This document shows, in pieces, positions 24,350-31,749 of a stretch of DNA of 64,000 nucleotides (position 1 is its first letter; the number at the start of each line of letters is the position of its first letter). The stretch lies in contig NZ_JAFFZN010000014.1 in assembly GCF_017676385.1 (NCBI RefSeq), positions 123,141 through 187,140 on the forward strand, read 5' to 3'. The position numbers were made by a program, and so were the translations under genes. The DNA is from Streptomyces spirodelae. GTDB taxonomy: Bacteria; Actinomycetota; Actinomycetes; Streptomycetales; Streptomycetaceae. Under the pieces are notes generated by a model. The model did not search any database and was not told the DNA's origin. It saw nothing but the letters and a program-made list of their open reading frames with translations.

Positions 24350-25513
24350 TTACTTCGCTACGGCGGCCGCCAGCTTGGACAGCGGCTCCGCCAGCGCGTT
24401 CACCGCGTCGGAGAGCTCCTTGCGCTCACTCTTGCCGACCTTGTCGTAGGACTTGAAGGAGTAGTCGTCCTTGTCCTCGCCGTCGTCCTCGCGGTACTTG
24501 TCCAGCAGCTTGTTCAGCGCCGAGAACTGCTTGTCCAGCTCCTTGACCAGGGCCGCGTCGTTCTTCTTCGCGACCGGCTCGAGCAGGCTGTACGACTTCT
24601 GGGCGCCCTCGACATTGGCCTTGAAGTCGACCAGGTCGGTGTGGCTGTAGCGCTCCTCCTCACCGGTGACCTTGCCGGTGGCGACCTCGTCGAGGAGTTC
24701 CTTGGCGCCGTTGGCCATGGAGGTCGGGGTGATCTCGGCCTTGCCGACCCTGTCCTTCCAGTCGGTGAGGTCCTTGATCAGCTTGTCCGCGAGCTTCTTG
24801 TCGGCTGCGGTGATCTTCTCCGTCTTCCACAGCGACTTCTCCAGCCGGTGCCAGCCCGTCCAGTCCTTCTTCGGGTCCTGGCCGTCCTCCAGACCGTCCT
24901 CGCGCAGATCGACCTTGGGGTCGATGTCGCCGAAGGACTCCGCGACCGGCTCGGTGCGCTCCCAGCCGATACGGGAGGGTGCGTACAGCTTCTTCGCCTT
25001 GTCCAGGTCGCCCGCCTTGACGGCCTCTGCGAACTTCTTGGCCTTCGGCAGGGTCTGTTCGGCCTGCTGGAGGGTGTAGTCGCGGTAGGCGGCGACGGCG
25101 GCGTCCAGCTTCGGGTCGCGCTCGGCGGTCTTGCCGCCGCCGGTCGCCTCGACCTTCTGCCGGATGCCGTGGCCCTTCATGCCGGGCTTGCAGGCGATCT
25201 CGTACTCGCCCGCCTTGATCTCGGCTGTGACCTTCGCCTTCGTGCCGGCGCCGATGTTCTCGCGCTCGGTGACGATCCGGCCGTCCGGGTAGAGGATGTA
25301 GACCTCGTTGACCTTGGAGCCCTTGTTCTCCACCGCGAGCTGGACATGGCCGGCGGGGAACTTCTTCTTGGACACCTCGCAGGAGTCGTCGGTGGCGGTC
25401 ACCTTGATCGCCCCCTCCCCGCCGGCGTCGGCCTTCTCGGCGCAGCCGCTGACGGCGACGAGTGATATCGCGGCCAGGGTGGCACTGACGGCACAGAGGC
25501 GGACGGGACGCAT
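24350..25513 (-). CDS. efeO: Iron-binding lipoprotein EfeO (cupredoxin + M75)
   Basis: A 387-residue exported lipoprotein. The signal peptide ends in a lipobox (AVSGC), giving a lipidated Cys at about residue 24. A cupredoxin-like domain follows (residues about 35-125), then the M75 imelysin-like helical domain with the HxxE metal motif in WTGWHRLEKSLW. EfeO captures iron for EfeU. It is the first gene of the operon and is preceded by a DmdR-type iron box (25553-25576), so expression should rise when iron is scarce. Confidence 0.95.
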   Translation of the reverse strand: MRPVRLCAVSATLAAISLVAVSGCAEKADAGGEGAIKVTATDDSCEVSKKKFPAGHVQLAVENKGSKVNEVYILYPDGRIVTERENIGAGTKAKVTAEIKAGEYEIACKPGMKGHGIRQKVEATGGGKTAERDPKLDAAVAAYRDYTLQQAEQTLPKAKKFAEAVKAGDLDKAKKLYAPSRIGWERTEPVAESFGDIDPKVDLREDGLEDGQDPKKDWTGWHRLEKSLWKTEKITAADKKLADKLIKDLTDWKDRVGKAEITPTSMANGAKELLDEVATGKVTGEEERYSHTDLVDFKANVEGAQKSYSLLEPVAKKNDAALVKELDKQFSALNKLLDKYREDDGEDKDDYSFKSYDKVGKSERKELSDAVNALAEPLSKLAAAVAK

Positions 25514-25552
25514 AACGGACTCCAGCGGGGATGTGCGGTGCGAGCGGGCCTC

Positions 25553-25576
25553 CTAAGTGAGGCGAGCCTAACTTAG
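25553..25576. promoter_or_regulatory. Iron box (DmdR/IdeR-type operator) before efeO
   Basis: Read on the minus strand, the 24-base palindrome CTAAGTTAGG-CTCG-CCTCACTTAG matches 15 of 19 bases of the DtxR/IdeR/DmdR consensus TTAGGTTAGGCTCACCTAA. It lies 40-60 bases upstream of efeO. This is the standard place for iron-dependent repression in Streptomyces. Confidence 0.85.
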
Positions 25577-25626
25577 CCGGACCTTATCTCACGGTCCAGC
25601 CACCTCGTGCCCCCGGTGACGACCGT

Positions 25627-25691
25627 CACCGTCCCGGTCCGTCACCTCTGCGCGGCTGCCACCGTCCCGGTCGTACACCTCTGCGCGGCTG
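25627..25691. repeat. Two imperfect 32-bp tandem repeats
   Basis: CACCGTCCCGGTC...CTCTGCGCGGCTG occurs at 25627-25658 and again at 25660-25691. The second copy runs exactly up to the stop codon of the aldose epimerase gene, so the duplication may have arisen at that gene's 3' end. No palindromic structure suggests a terminator. Confidence 0.7.
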
Positions 25692-26864
25692 TCACCTGTC
25701 GATGCCGAAGGAGTACACCGTCGAGGACCGGTAGGTCTGTCCGGGGCGCAGCACGGTCGAGGGGAAGCCGGGCTGGTTCGGTGAGTCCGGGAAGTGCTGC
25801 GTCTCCAGGCAGAAGCCGTCGCCCGCCCGGTAGATCCGGCCGGAGCTGCCCTTGAGGGTGCCGTCGAGGAAGTTTCCGCTGTAGAACTGCAGCCCCGGCT
25901 CGGTCGTGGCGACCCGCATGATCCGGCCCGACCCGGGCTCGCTCACCGTCACCACGTGCCGTGGCTTGCCGGTGATGCCCTTGTCGAGGACGAAATTGTG
26001 GTCGTATCCCTGGCCGCGCAGGATCTGCTGGTGGCCCTCGCGCAGGTCCTTGCCGATCGGCTTGCCGTGCCGGAAGTCGAATGGCGTCCCGGCGACCCGC
26101 GCCAGCGTGCCCGTCGGAATGAGGGTGGCGTCGACGGGGGTGTAACGGGAGGCGGCGATGCGCAGCGCGTGGTCCTCGATGCTGCCGCTGCCCTCACCGG
26201 CGAGGTTGAAGTAGGTGTGATTGGTGAGGTTGACGACGGTGGCCTTGTCCGTCGTCGCCTCGTAGTCGATGCGCAGCTCGCCGCGCGGTGTGAGGAGGTA
26301 GCGGACCCGGGTGCGCAGCGTGCCGGGGTAGCCCATCTCGCCGTCCTTGCTGACGTACCGCAGCGTGAGGCCGACGTCGCCGCCGCTGCGGTAGGGCTGG
26401 ACGTCCCACACCCGCTTGTCGAAGCCCTCGGTGCCGCCGTGCAGGCTGTTGGGTCCGTCGTTGGCCGGCAGCTGGTAGACCGTGCCGTCCAGTGTGAACT
26501 TCGCGCCCGCTATGCGGTTGCCATAGCGGCCGATCAGGGCTCCGAAGTAGGGGCTGTCGGCCACGTAGTCGTCGAGCGAGTCGAAGCCGAGCGACACGTT
26601 CGCGGTCCGGCCCCGCCGGTCGGGGACCTCCAGGGACTGGACGATCCCGCCGTAGGAGAGCACGCGCAGCCGGATGCCGCCGCCCGACAGCGTCCACCGG
26701 TCGACGCGGTCGCCATTGTCCAGGGTGCCGAAGTGCTCCCGCCGCGGGGGGCGGTGGCCGTTGCTCCGGTCGGTGCGGGGGGCGGCCGTGGCCGCCGTGG
26801 TGGTGGCGGCCGCGGCCGCGATACCGGTGGTGGCTGCCAGGAGGGTGCGTCTGCTCGTGGTCAT
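25692..26864 (-). CDS. galM: Exported aldose 1-epimerase
   Basis: A 390-residue mutarotase interconverting alpha and beta aldoses. Residues 1-28 form a Tat-type signal (TTSRRTLLAATTG then a hydrophobic Ala/Thr run), so this copy works outside the membrane; cytoplasmic GalM lacks that. The fold's catalytic residues are visible: His in NLTNHTYFNLAG and Glu in CLETQHFPDSPNQP. The substrate strand NRIAGAKFTLDG and DGPNSLHGG are typical. It stands alone; an extracellular role in sugar use is likely. Repeated TTCGAT motifs lie in its 295-base upstream region. Confidence 0.93.
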   Translation of the reverse strand: MTTSRRTLLAATTGIAAAAATTTAATAAPRTDRSNGHRPPRREHFGTLDNGDRVDRWTLSGGGIRLRVLSYGGIVQSLEVPDRRGRTANVSLGFDSLDDYVADSPYFGALIGRYGNRIAGAKFTLDGTVYQLPANDGPNSLHGGTEGFDKRVWDVQPYRSGGDVGLTLRYVSKDGEMGYPGTLRTRVRYLLTPRGELRIDYEATTDKATVVNLTNHTYFNLAGEGSGSIEDHALRIAASRYTPVDATLIPTGTLARVAGTPFDFRHGKPIGKDLREGHQQILRGQGYDHNFVLDKGITGKPRHVVTVSEPGSGRIMRVATTEPGLQFYSGNFLDGTLKGSSGRIYRAGDGFCLETQHFPDSPNQPGFPSTVLRPGQTYRSSTVYSFGIDR

Positions 26865-27159
26865 CGGTGCGGTGTCTCCTCGGCCTGGGTGTTCGATATT
26901 TCGTTCACCGTTCGATTAGGCGGCACCAGTGAAAGGGCCCGCCTGCGGGCTGTCAACACCTCCGACCGCCGCGGTTCGCACCCCGCGCGCTCATCGACCC
27001 CGTCCGCGCCGACCCTCAGTCGTCGAGCCCCCGGACCCGTGCTTCCGGGAGGCTCTGGATTTCAAACACCGTGTGTACGAAAGTAGTTGTCCTCCGCAGG
27101 CCGCATATGACAGGCCAGGACACGTTCGTGCTCACACCGTTGACCAGGAGCCGCCGCAA
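26865..27159. other. Intergenic promoter region between galM and the DUF574 gene
   Basis: About 295 bases between divergent genes. Near galM, TTCGAT occurs twice around an AT-rich TATTTCGTTCACCG stretch (about 26892-26918). Near the methyltransferase gene lies CAAACACCGTGTGTACGAAAGTAG (about 27062-27087). Both are lower in G+C than the surroundings and are likely promoter regions. I see no gene. Confidence 0.5.
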
Positions 27160-27993
27160 ATGAGCCACCAGATGCCCGAGTCGACCGGAGCCAAGGCACA
27201 CTCGGCCCGGATGTACGACTACTTCCTCGGGGGCAAGACCAACTACGGTCCGGACCGCCAGGCCGCGGCGCAGACGATGGCCGCCTTCCCCAATGTGCTG
27301 ACCGCGGCACGGGAGAACCGCGAGTTCATGCACCGCGCTGTCCGCTACCTCGCCCGTGAGCAGGGCATCCGGCAGTTCCTGGACATCGGCACCGGCATTC
27401 CCAGCGCCCCCAACCTGCACCAGGTCGCCCAGCGGGAGGACCCCGCCTGCCGGGTCGTCTACGCCGACAACGACCCCATCGTGCTCTCCTACGCGCGGGC
27501 CCTGATGAGCGGCACCCCCGAGGGCGCAACCGACTACATCGAGGCCGACGCCCGCGACCCCAAGCGCATCCTCGACCACGCGCGCGGCACCCTCGACTTC
27601 GACCGACCCGTCGGCGTCTCCCTCGTCGCGCTGCTGCACTTCATCGCCGACGCCGATGATCCGCAGGGCATCGTCGGCACCCTGGTGGACGCGCTCGCGC
27701 CGGGCAGCGCCCTGGTGGTCTCCCACGGCACCGACGAGCTGGACACCACCCTGCGCAAGGTCGTGGAGATCTACGCCGCGCAGGGCATCACCGTGCAGCT
27801 GCGCGGCACCGAGGACGTCCGCGAGCTGTTCACCGCCACCGGCCTCACCCTGATCGAGCCGGGCATCGTGGCCACCTGTGACTGGCACCCGGAGATGGCC
27901 GACAGCCAGGACGGCATGCGCCGCCCGTCCGGCTCGATCACTCCCGAGGAGGTCGGCTGCTGGGCGGCGGTGGGCCTCAAGCCACAGGCGTGA
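27160..27993 (+). CDS. DUF574/Methyltransf_19 SAM-dependent methyltransferase
   Basis: A 277-residue Rossmann-fold protein of the DUF574 family, very common and highly duplicated in Streptomyces. The family opening SARMYDYFLGGKTNYGPDR (about residues 15-33) and the SAM motif I FLDIGTGIPSAPNLH (about 74-88) are clear, with ADNDPIVLSYARAL as motif II. The ATG at 27160 has AGGAG about 9 bases upstream. The targets of this family are unknown. The C-terminal EEVGCWAAVGLKP is also characteristic. It converges with the next gene across 24 bases. Confidence 0.93.
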   Translation: MSHQMPESTGAKAHSARMYDYFLGGKTNYGPDRQAAAQTMAAFPNVLTAARENREFMHRAVRYLAREQGIRQFLDIGTGIPSAPNLHQVAQREDPACRVVYADNDPIVLSYARALMSGTPEGATDYIEADARDPKRILDHARGTLDFDRPVGVSLVALLHFIADADDPQGIVGTLVDALAPGSALVVSHGTDELDTTLRKVVEIYAAQGITVQLRGTEDVRELFTATGLTLIEPGIVATCDWHPEMADSQDGMRRPSGSITPEEVGCWAAVGLKPQA

Positions 27994-28017
27994 CCGAACA
28001 CGCGGAGGCGGGCCTGC

Positions 28018-28374
28018 TCACAGCAGATCGACGACGCTGGGCGGGGCGAAGAGATGGCGGGCGCGGTGCTCCAGGACGAACCGCTGGGGCAGGTGGATCA
28101 TCTCCGGCGAGGTGCACTTGGCGCACGCCGGGTCCTGCGCGGGGATGTCCTCCGTGTGCTCGGTGGCCAGATGCTCGGCGAGCCGGATCTGGCTGGTGAG
28201 GACCGTGTCGAACGGGTCGCAGTCGAACGACGGTCCGTATTCCTCGCGCGCGGCGTTGGTCACCTCGCAGGCGTGCTTCATCGCCTTGTACAGCTCGATG
28301 CACTTCTCGCACCCCCACATCCACACGGGAGGGAGCGGCCAGGCGTCGGCGGGGTCGGCGTCCCTGTCGTCCAT
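28018..28374 (-). CDS. Small protein with Cys pairs, possibly metal-binding
   Basis: A 118-residue protein with a CEKC pair near residue 22, a single Cys at about 37 and 52, and a CAKC pair near residue 86, all in a helical context. The spacing suggests a zinc- or Fe-S-binding site, with His residues nearby (HLATEHTED). There is no signal peptide. I know of similar Streptomyces conserved hypotheticals but no named function. A perfect 8-bp inverted repeat (28391-28410) lies just upstream of the start and could be an operator. Confidence 0.75.
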   Translation of the reverse strand: MDDRDADPADAWPLPPVWMWGCEKCIELYKAMKHACEVTNAAREEYGPSFDCDPFDTVLTSQIRLAEHLATEHTEDIPAQDPACAKCTSPEMIHLPQRFVLEHRARHLFAPPSVVDLL

Positions 28375-28390
28375 GCGTTCACGCTAGCGA

Positions 28391-28410
28391 CCTGACGGCA
28401 ACCCGTCAGG
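28391..28410. promoter_or_regulatory. 8-bp inverted repeat upstream of the Cys-pair gene
   Basis: CCTGACGG and CCGTCAGG are perfect inverted copies around a 4-base CAAC spacer, 17 bases before the start codon of the minus-strand Cys-pair gene. It could be an operator or an RNA hairpin in the 5' leader. Confidence 0.35.
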
Positions 28411-28417
28411 AAGACCG

Positions 28418-28464
28418 CCGAATTGGCCGGGGCCGGGGCAGCGCCCCGGCCCCGGCCAATTCGG
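28418..28464. terminator. Perfect 21-bp hairpin terminator
   Basis: Arms 28418-28438 and 28444-28464 are exact inverted copies with a 5-base loop that can pair by one more base. It lies 8 bases past the stop of the minus-strand TPP-enzyme gene, so it most likely ends that transcript. It is among the longest perfect stems in the window. Confidence 0.85.
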
Positions 28465-28472
28465 TTACCCGC

Positions 28473-30278
28473 TCAGTCGTGCTTGCGGCCGGGCAGGTTC
28501 TCATAGACCTCCGTCAACTTCTGGCGGAAGCCCCGGGTCGCGATCCCGGTGCGTTCGGGATCGCGAATACCCGCCTTGACGGCCTTCTTGCCCTGCTCCT
28601 TCATGATGTGCGGCGGGATCGGGGCGATCTCGTTGTCGACGACGAACTCCAGGACGACCGGGCGGTCGGAGGCCAGCGCCTCCTGCCAGGCGGAGGTGAC
28701 CTTCTTCGGGTCGTCGCAGCGGATGCCGTGCAGCCCGGCCAGCTCCGCGTATTCGGCGTAGGGGAAGTCCGGGATGAACTGGGAGCCCGGGTACTTGGGA
28801 TCGCCGCCCATGGCGCGCTGCTCCCAGGTGACCTGGTTGAGGTCCTGGTTGTTGAGCACGCAGAAGATCAACGGCGGCGAGCCGGCCATCCGGTCGGCGT
28901 AGCGCTTGACGGTGATCATCTCGTTCATGCCGTTCATCTGGAAGGCGCCGTCCCCGACGAAGGCGATCACCGGCCGGTCCGGGTAGGCGAACCGCGCCGC
29001 GATGGCATACGGCACGCCGGGACCCATGGTGGCCAGCGTGCCGGACAGCGACGCCTGCATACCCTTGCGCAGCTTGATGTGGCGGGCCCACCAGTTGGTG
29101 GCCGAGCCGGAGTCCGCGGTGAGGATGGCGCCGTCCGGCAGCAGCGAGGAGACCTCGTGCGCCACGGCCTGCGGGTTGATCTTGCCGTCGAAGGTCTGCG
29201 CGGCGCGCTTGTCCAGGACGGTGTTCCAGGCGCGGACGTTCTCCTCGATCTTCTCCCGCCAGGAGCGGTCCTCCTTGCGGTTGAGCAGCGGGATCAGCTC
29301 CTTGAGCGTCTCCTTGGCGTCACCGACCACATGGGCGTCCATGGGGTAGCGGATGCCGATCATCCGGCCGTCGATATCGATCTCGACGCCCTTGCAGCTG
29401 CCCTCGTCCGGCAGCCATTCGGCGTACGGGAAGCTGGTCCCGATCATGAACAGGGTGTCACAGTTCATGATCATCTCGTCGCTGGCCTTGCTGCCCAGCA
29501 GTCCGACAGGCCCTGTGACGAACGGCAGCTCGTCCGGGACGGCCTCCCGGCCCAGCAGCGCCTTGGCGATCCCGGCCCCCAGCAGCTCGGCGGCCTCCAC
29601 CACCTCGGCCTCGGCGTGCGCCGCCCCCTGGCCGATCATGATGGCGACCTTCTGCCCTTCGTTGAGGATGTCGGCCGCCTTGCGCAGCTCCTCCTTGTTG
29701 GGCAGGATTCGCGGCTGGCTCCAGCCGACGCTGGAGTAGACGGAGCCGTGGGTCTTGGGCGGCGAGGGCTGTGCCTCCGCCTCCTGGATGTCCTCCGGAA
29801 TGATGATCGTGGCGACCGAGCGCGTCGTCAGCGCCGTCTTGAACGCGCGGTCGATCACGTGCCGCACCTGCCCCGGGTGCATACAGACCTGGCAGAACTC
29901 CGACACATCGGCGAAGAGCTGCTCCAGGGCGACTTCCTGCTGGTAGTGGGTGCCCTGCGCGAGCCGCTTCTGCTGCCCGACGACCGCCACCACCGGCTGA
30001 TGGTCCAGCTTCGCGTCGTAGAGGCCGTTGAGCAGGTGGATCGCGCCGGGTCCCGAGGTGGCGGCGCAGACCCCGACATCCCCGGTGAACTTGGCGTGCC
30101 CGCACGCCATGAACGCGGCCATCTCCTCGTGCCGGGTCTGGACGAACTCCGGATCACCCTTGGCGCGGTCGAAAGCGCCCAGCATGCCGTTGATGCCGTC
30201 GCCGGGGTACCCGTAGACCCGGTGCACGCCCCATTCGCGGAGGCGTGAGAGAACGAAGTCGGCTACTTGCTGCGCCAT
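28473..30278 (-). CDS. TPP-dependent enzyme, pyruvate oxidase/PoxB-like
   Basis: A 601-residue three-domain TPP enzyme of the pyruvate oxidase/acetolactate synthase family. Residues about 1-170 are the pyrimidine-binding domain with Glu in TRHEEMAAFMA; the middle Rossmann-like domain spans about 190-330; the PP domain has the TPP motif GDGAFQMNGMNEM about 415-427 and ends NNQDLNQV. It is annotated in Streptomyces as pyruvate dehydrogenase (quinone), which oxidises pyruvate to acetate, CO2 and reduced quinone. The ATG 30278 is chosen for GGGAG 5 bases upstream. A long hairpin follows. Divergent from an enolase-superfamily gene. Confidence 0.88.
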   Translation of the reverse strand: MAQQVADFVLSRLREWGVHRVYGYPGDGINGMLGAFDRAKGDPEFVQTRHEEMAAFMACGHAKFTGDVGVCAATSGPGAIHLLNGLYDAKLDHQPVVAVVGQQKRLAQGTHYQQEVALEQLFADVSEFCQVCMHPGQVRHVIDRAFKTALTTRSVATIIIPEDIQEAEAQPSPPKTHGSVYSSVGWSQPRILPNKEELRKAADILNEGQKVAIMIGQGAAHAEAEVVEAAELLGAGIAKALLGREAVPDELPFVTGPVGLLGSKASDEMIMNCDTLFMIGTSFPYAEWLPDEGSCKGVEIDIDGRMIGIRYPMDAHVVGDAKETLKELIPLLNRKEDRSWREKIEENVRAWNTVLDKRAAQTFDGKINPQAVAHEVSSLLPDGAILTADSGSATNWWARHIKLRKGMQASLSGTLATMGPGVPYAIAARFAYPDRPVIAFVGDGAFQMNGMNEMITVKRYADRMAGSPPLIFCVLNNQDLNQVTWEQRAMGGDPKYPGSQFIPDFPYAEYAELAGLHGIRCDDPKKVTSAWQEALASDRPVVLEFVVDNEIAPIPPHIMKEQGKKAVKAGIRDPERTGIATRGFRQKLTEVYENLPGRKHD

Positions 30279-30475
30279 TGGTACTCCCATTTCACAGGTC
30301 GACGCGACGGTCCCGGCCCGGGTCCCACGACCGGGGCACCCGCAAACGCGCCGCAGCTCAGCAGTGCCCACCCGTTTCACCGACCCCCCGCGAGGTACCC
30401 ATGACCGCGCGCGAGGCACACGGCTGACCGCGCGCGACCACACGGCGCCAGGCGAGCGGAAGGGGACGGCGGACG

Positions 30476-31666
30476 GTGACCTCCTCAGGGGCAGCACAGG
30501 GGGCAACACAGCAGCTGGCCGCACCTGGCCGGCACGTGGCCGCATCCGGCCGGGTGGCGGTGGATGAGCTGACCGTCCACGCCTTTCAGGTGCCCACCGA
30601 CGGCCCAGACGGTGCGGAGGAGGACGGCACCCTGCGCTGGGAGGCCACCACGGCCGTCGTCGTGGAGGCGCACGCCGGACCGTTCACCGGAACGGGCTAC
30701 ACCTACGGTGACGAGTCGCTCGCCGGGTTCATCGCCGCCAAGCTCGCCCCGGTGGTGCGGGGCGGCGATGTGTTCGCGCCGGCGGCCCTGTGGCACCGGA
30801 TGTTCGCCGCCATCCGCAACGCGGGCCGGCCGGGGCCCGGCGCCATGGCCGTCTCCGCCGTCGACATCGCCCTGTGGGATCTCAAGGCGCGGCTGCTGGG
30901 ACTGCCGCTGTACCAGCTCCTGCCCGCCCTCCACGACGAGGTGCCCGTCTACGGCAGCGGCGGCTTCACCAACTACTCCATCGGCCGGCTCACCGAACAG
31001 CTCTCCGACTGGGTGCGCGAGTGCATCCCGCGGGTCAAGCTGAAGATCTCCCGTCACCCCGACCGGGACCCGGCACGCCTGGCCGCGGTACGCGAGGCCG
31101 TCGGCCCCGGGACGGAGCTGTACACCGACGCCAACGGAGCCCTGAACCGCAAGGAAGCCCTCTACTGGGCGCGGCGGCTGGCCGAGGAGTGGGACGTGCG
31201 GTGGCTGGAGGAGCCGGTCAGCTCCGACGACACCCCGGGCCTGCGGCTGCTGCGCGACCAGGGCCCCGGACGGCTGGAGATCGCGGCGGGGGAGTACGGC
31301 TTCGTACTGGGCGACTTCACGGCGCTGCTGGAGGCGGGGGCCGTGGACTGCCTGCAGGCGGACGTCACGCGCTGTGGCGGCATCACGGGGCTGCTCCAGG
31401 TCGCCGGTCTGACCGCGGCCCACCGTGTCGACCTGTCGGCGCACTGCGCCCCGGCGGTCTCGGCCCACGCTTTCTGTGCCGTCGAGCGGCTCCGTCACCT
31501 GGAGTACTTCCATGACCACGTCCGGGTCGAGGAACTGCTGTTCGACGGCATCCAGCGGCCGGTCGACGGCGTGCTGCGCCCCGCGCGGGACCGGCCGGGT
31601 CTCGGCCTCGAAGTGCGGTGGACGGACGCCGAACCGTACCGCGTCCACGGCCACCGCCCCGGCTGA
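30476..31666 (+). CDS. Enolase-superfamily enzyme, mandelate racemase/muconate lactonizing type
   Basis: A 396-residue enzyme acting on a carboxylate by proton abstraction next to the acid, with Mg2+. The capping domain is residues about 28-150. The barrel has the KxK pair (VKLKIS, about residue 188), then metal ligands Asp in TDANGAL, Glu in WLEEP and Glu in AAGEYG, followed by CLQADVTRCGG and His in SAHCAP. GTG 30476 is used; residues 1-27 are poorly conserved, so a later start is possible. Substrate may be mandelate or a sugar acid. The gene runs into the FAD dehydrogenase below. Confidence 0.85.
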   Translation: MTSSGAAQGATQQLAAPGRHVAASGRVAVDELTVHAFQVPTDGPDGAEEDGTLRWEATTAVVVEAHAGPFTGTGYTYGDESLAGFIAAKLAPVVRGGDVFAPAALWHRMFAAIRNAGRPGPGAMAVSAVDIALWDLKARLLGLPLYQLLPALHDEVPVYGSGGFTNYSIGRLTEQLSDWVRECIPRVKLKISRHPDRDPARLAAVREAVGPGTELYTDANGALNRKEALYWARRLAEEWDVRWLEEPVSSDDTPGLRLLRDQGPGRLEIAAGEYGFVLGDFTALLEAGAVDCLQADVTRCGGITGLLQVAGLTAAHRVDLSAHCAPAVSAHAFCAVERLRHLEYFHDHVRVEELLFDGIQRPVDGVLRPARDRPGLGLEVRWTDAEPYRVHGHRPG

Positions 31667-31749
31667 GCGCGCCATCGATCCGCCCGGCGACCCGCCCCGA
31701 GCCAGCCACCCGACCGAACGTGTCCGAACGCGACCGAAGGCGACCCGCA

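Noticed and set aside
25627..25691. Tandem repeat considered as the start of a CRISPR array
   Set aside because: Only two imperfect copies with a one-base gap, so there is no spacer, no leader and no cas gene.
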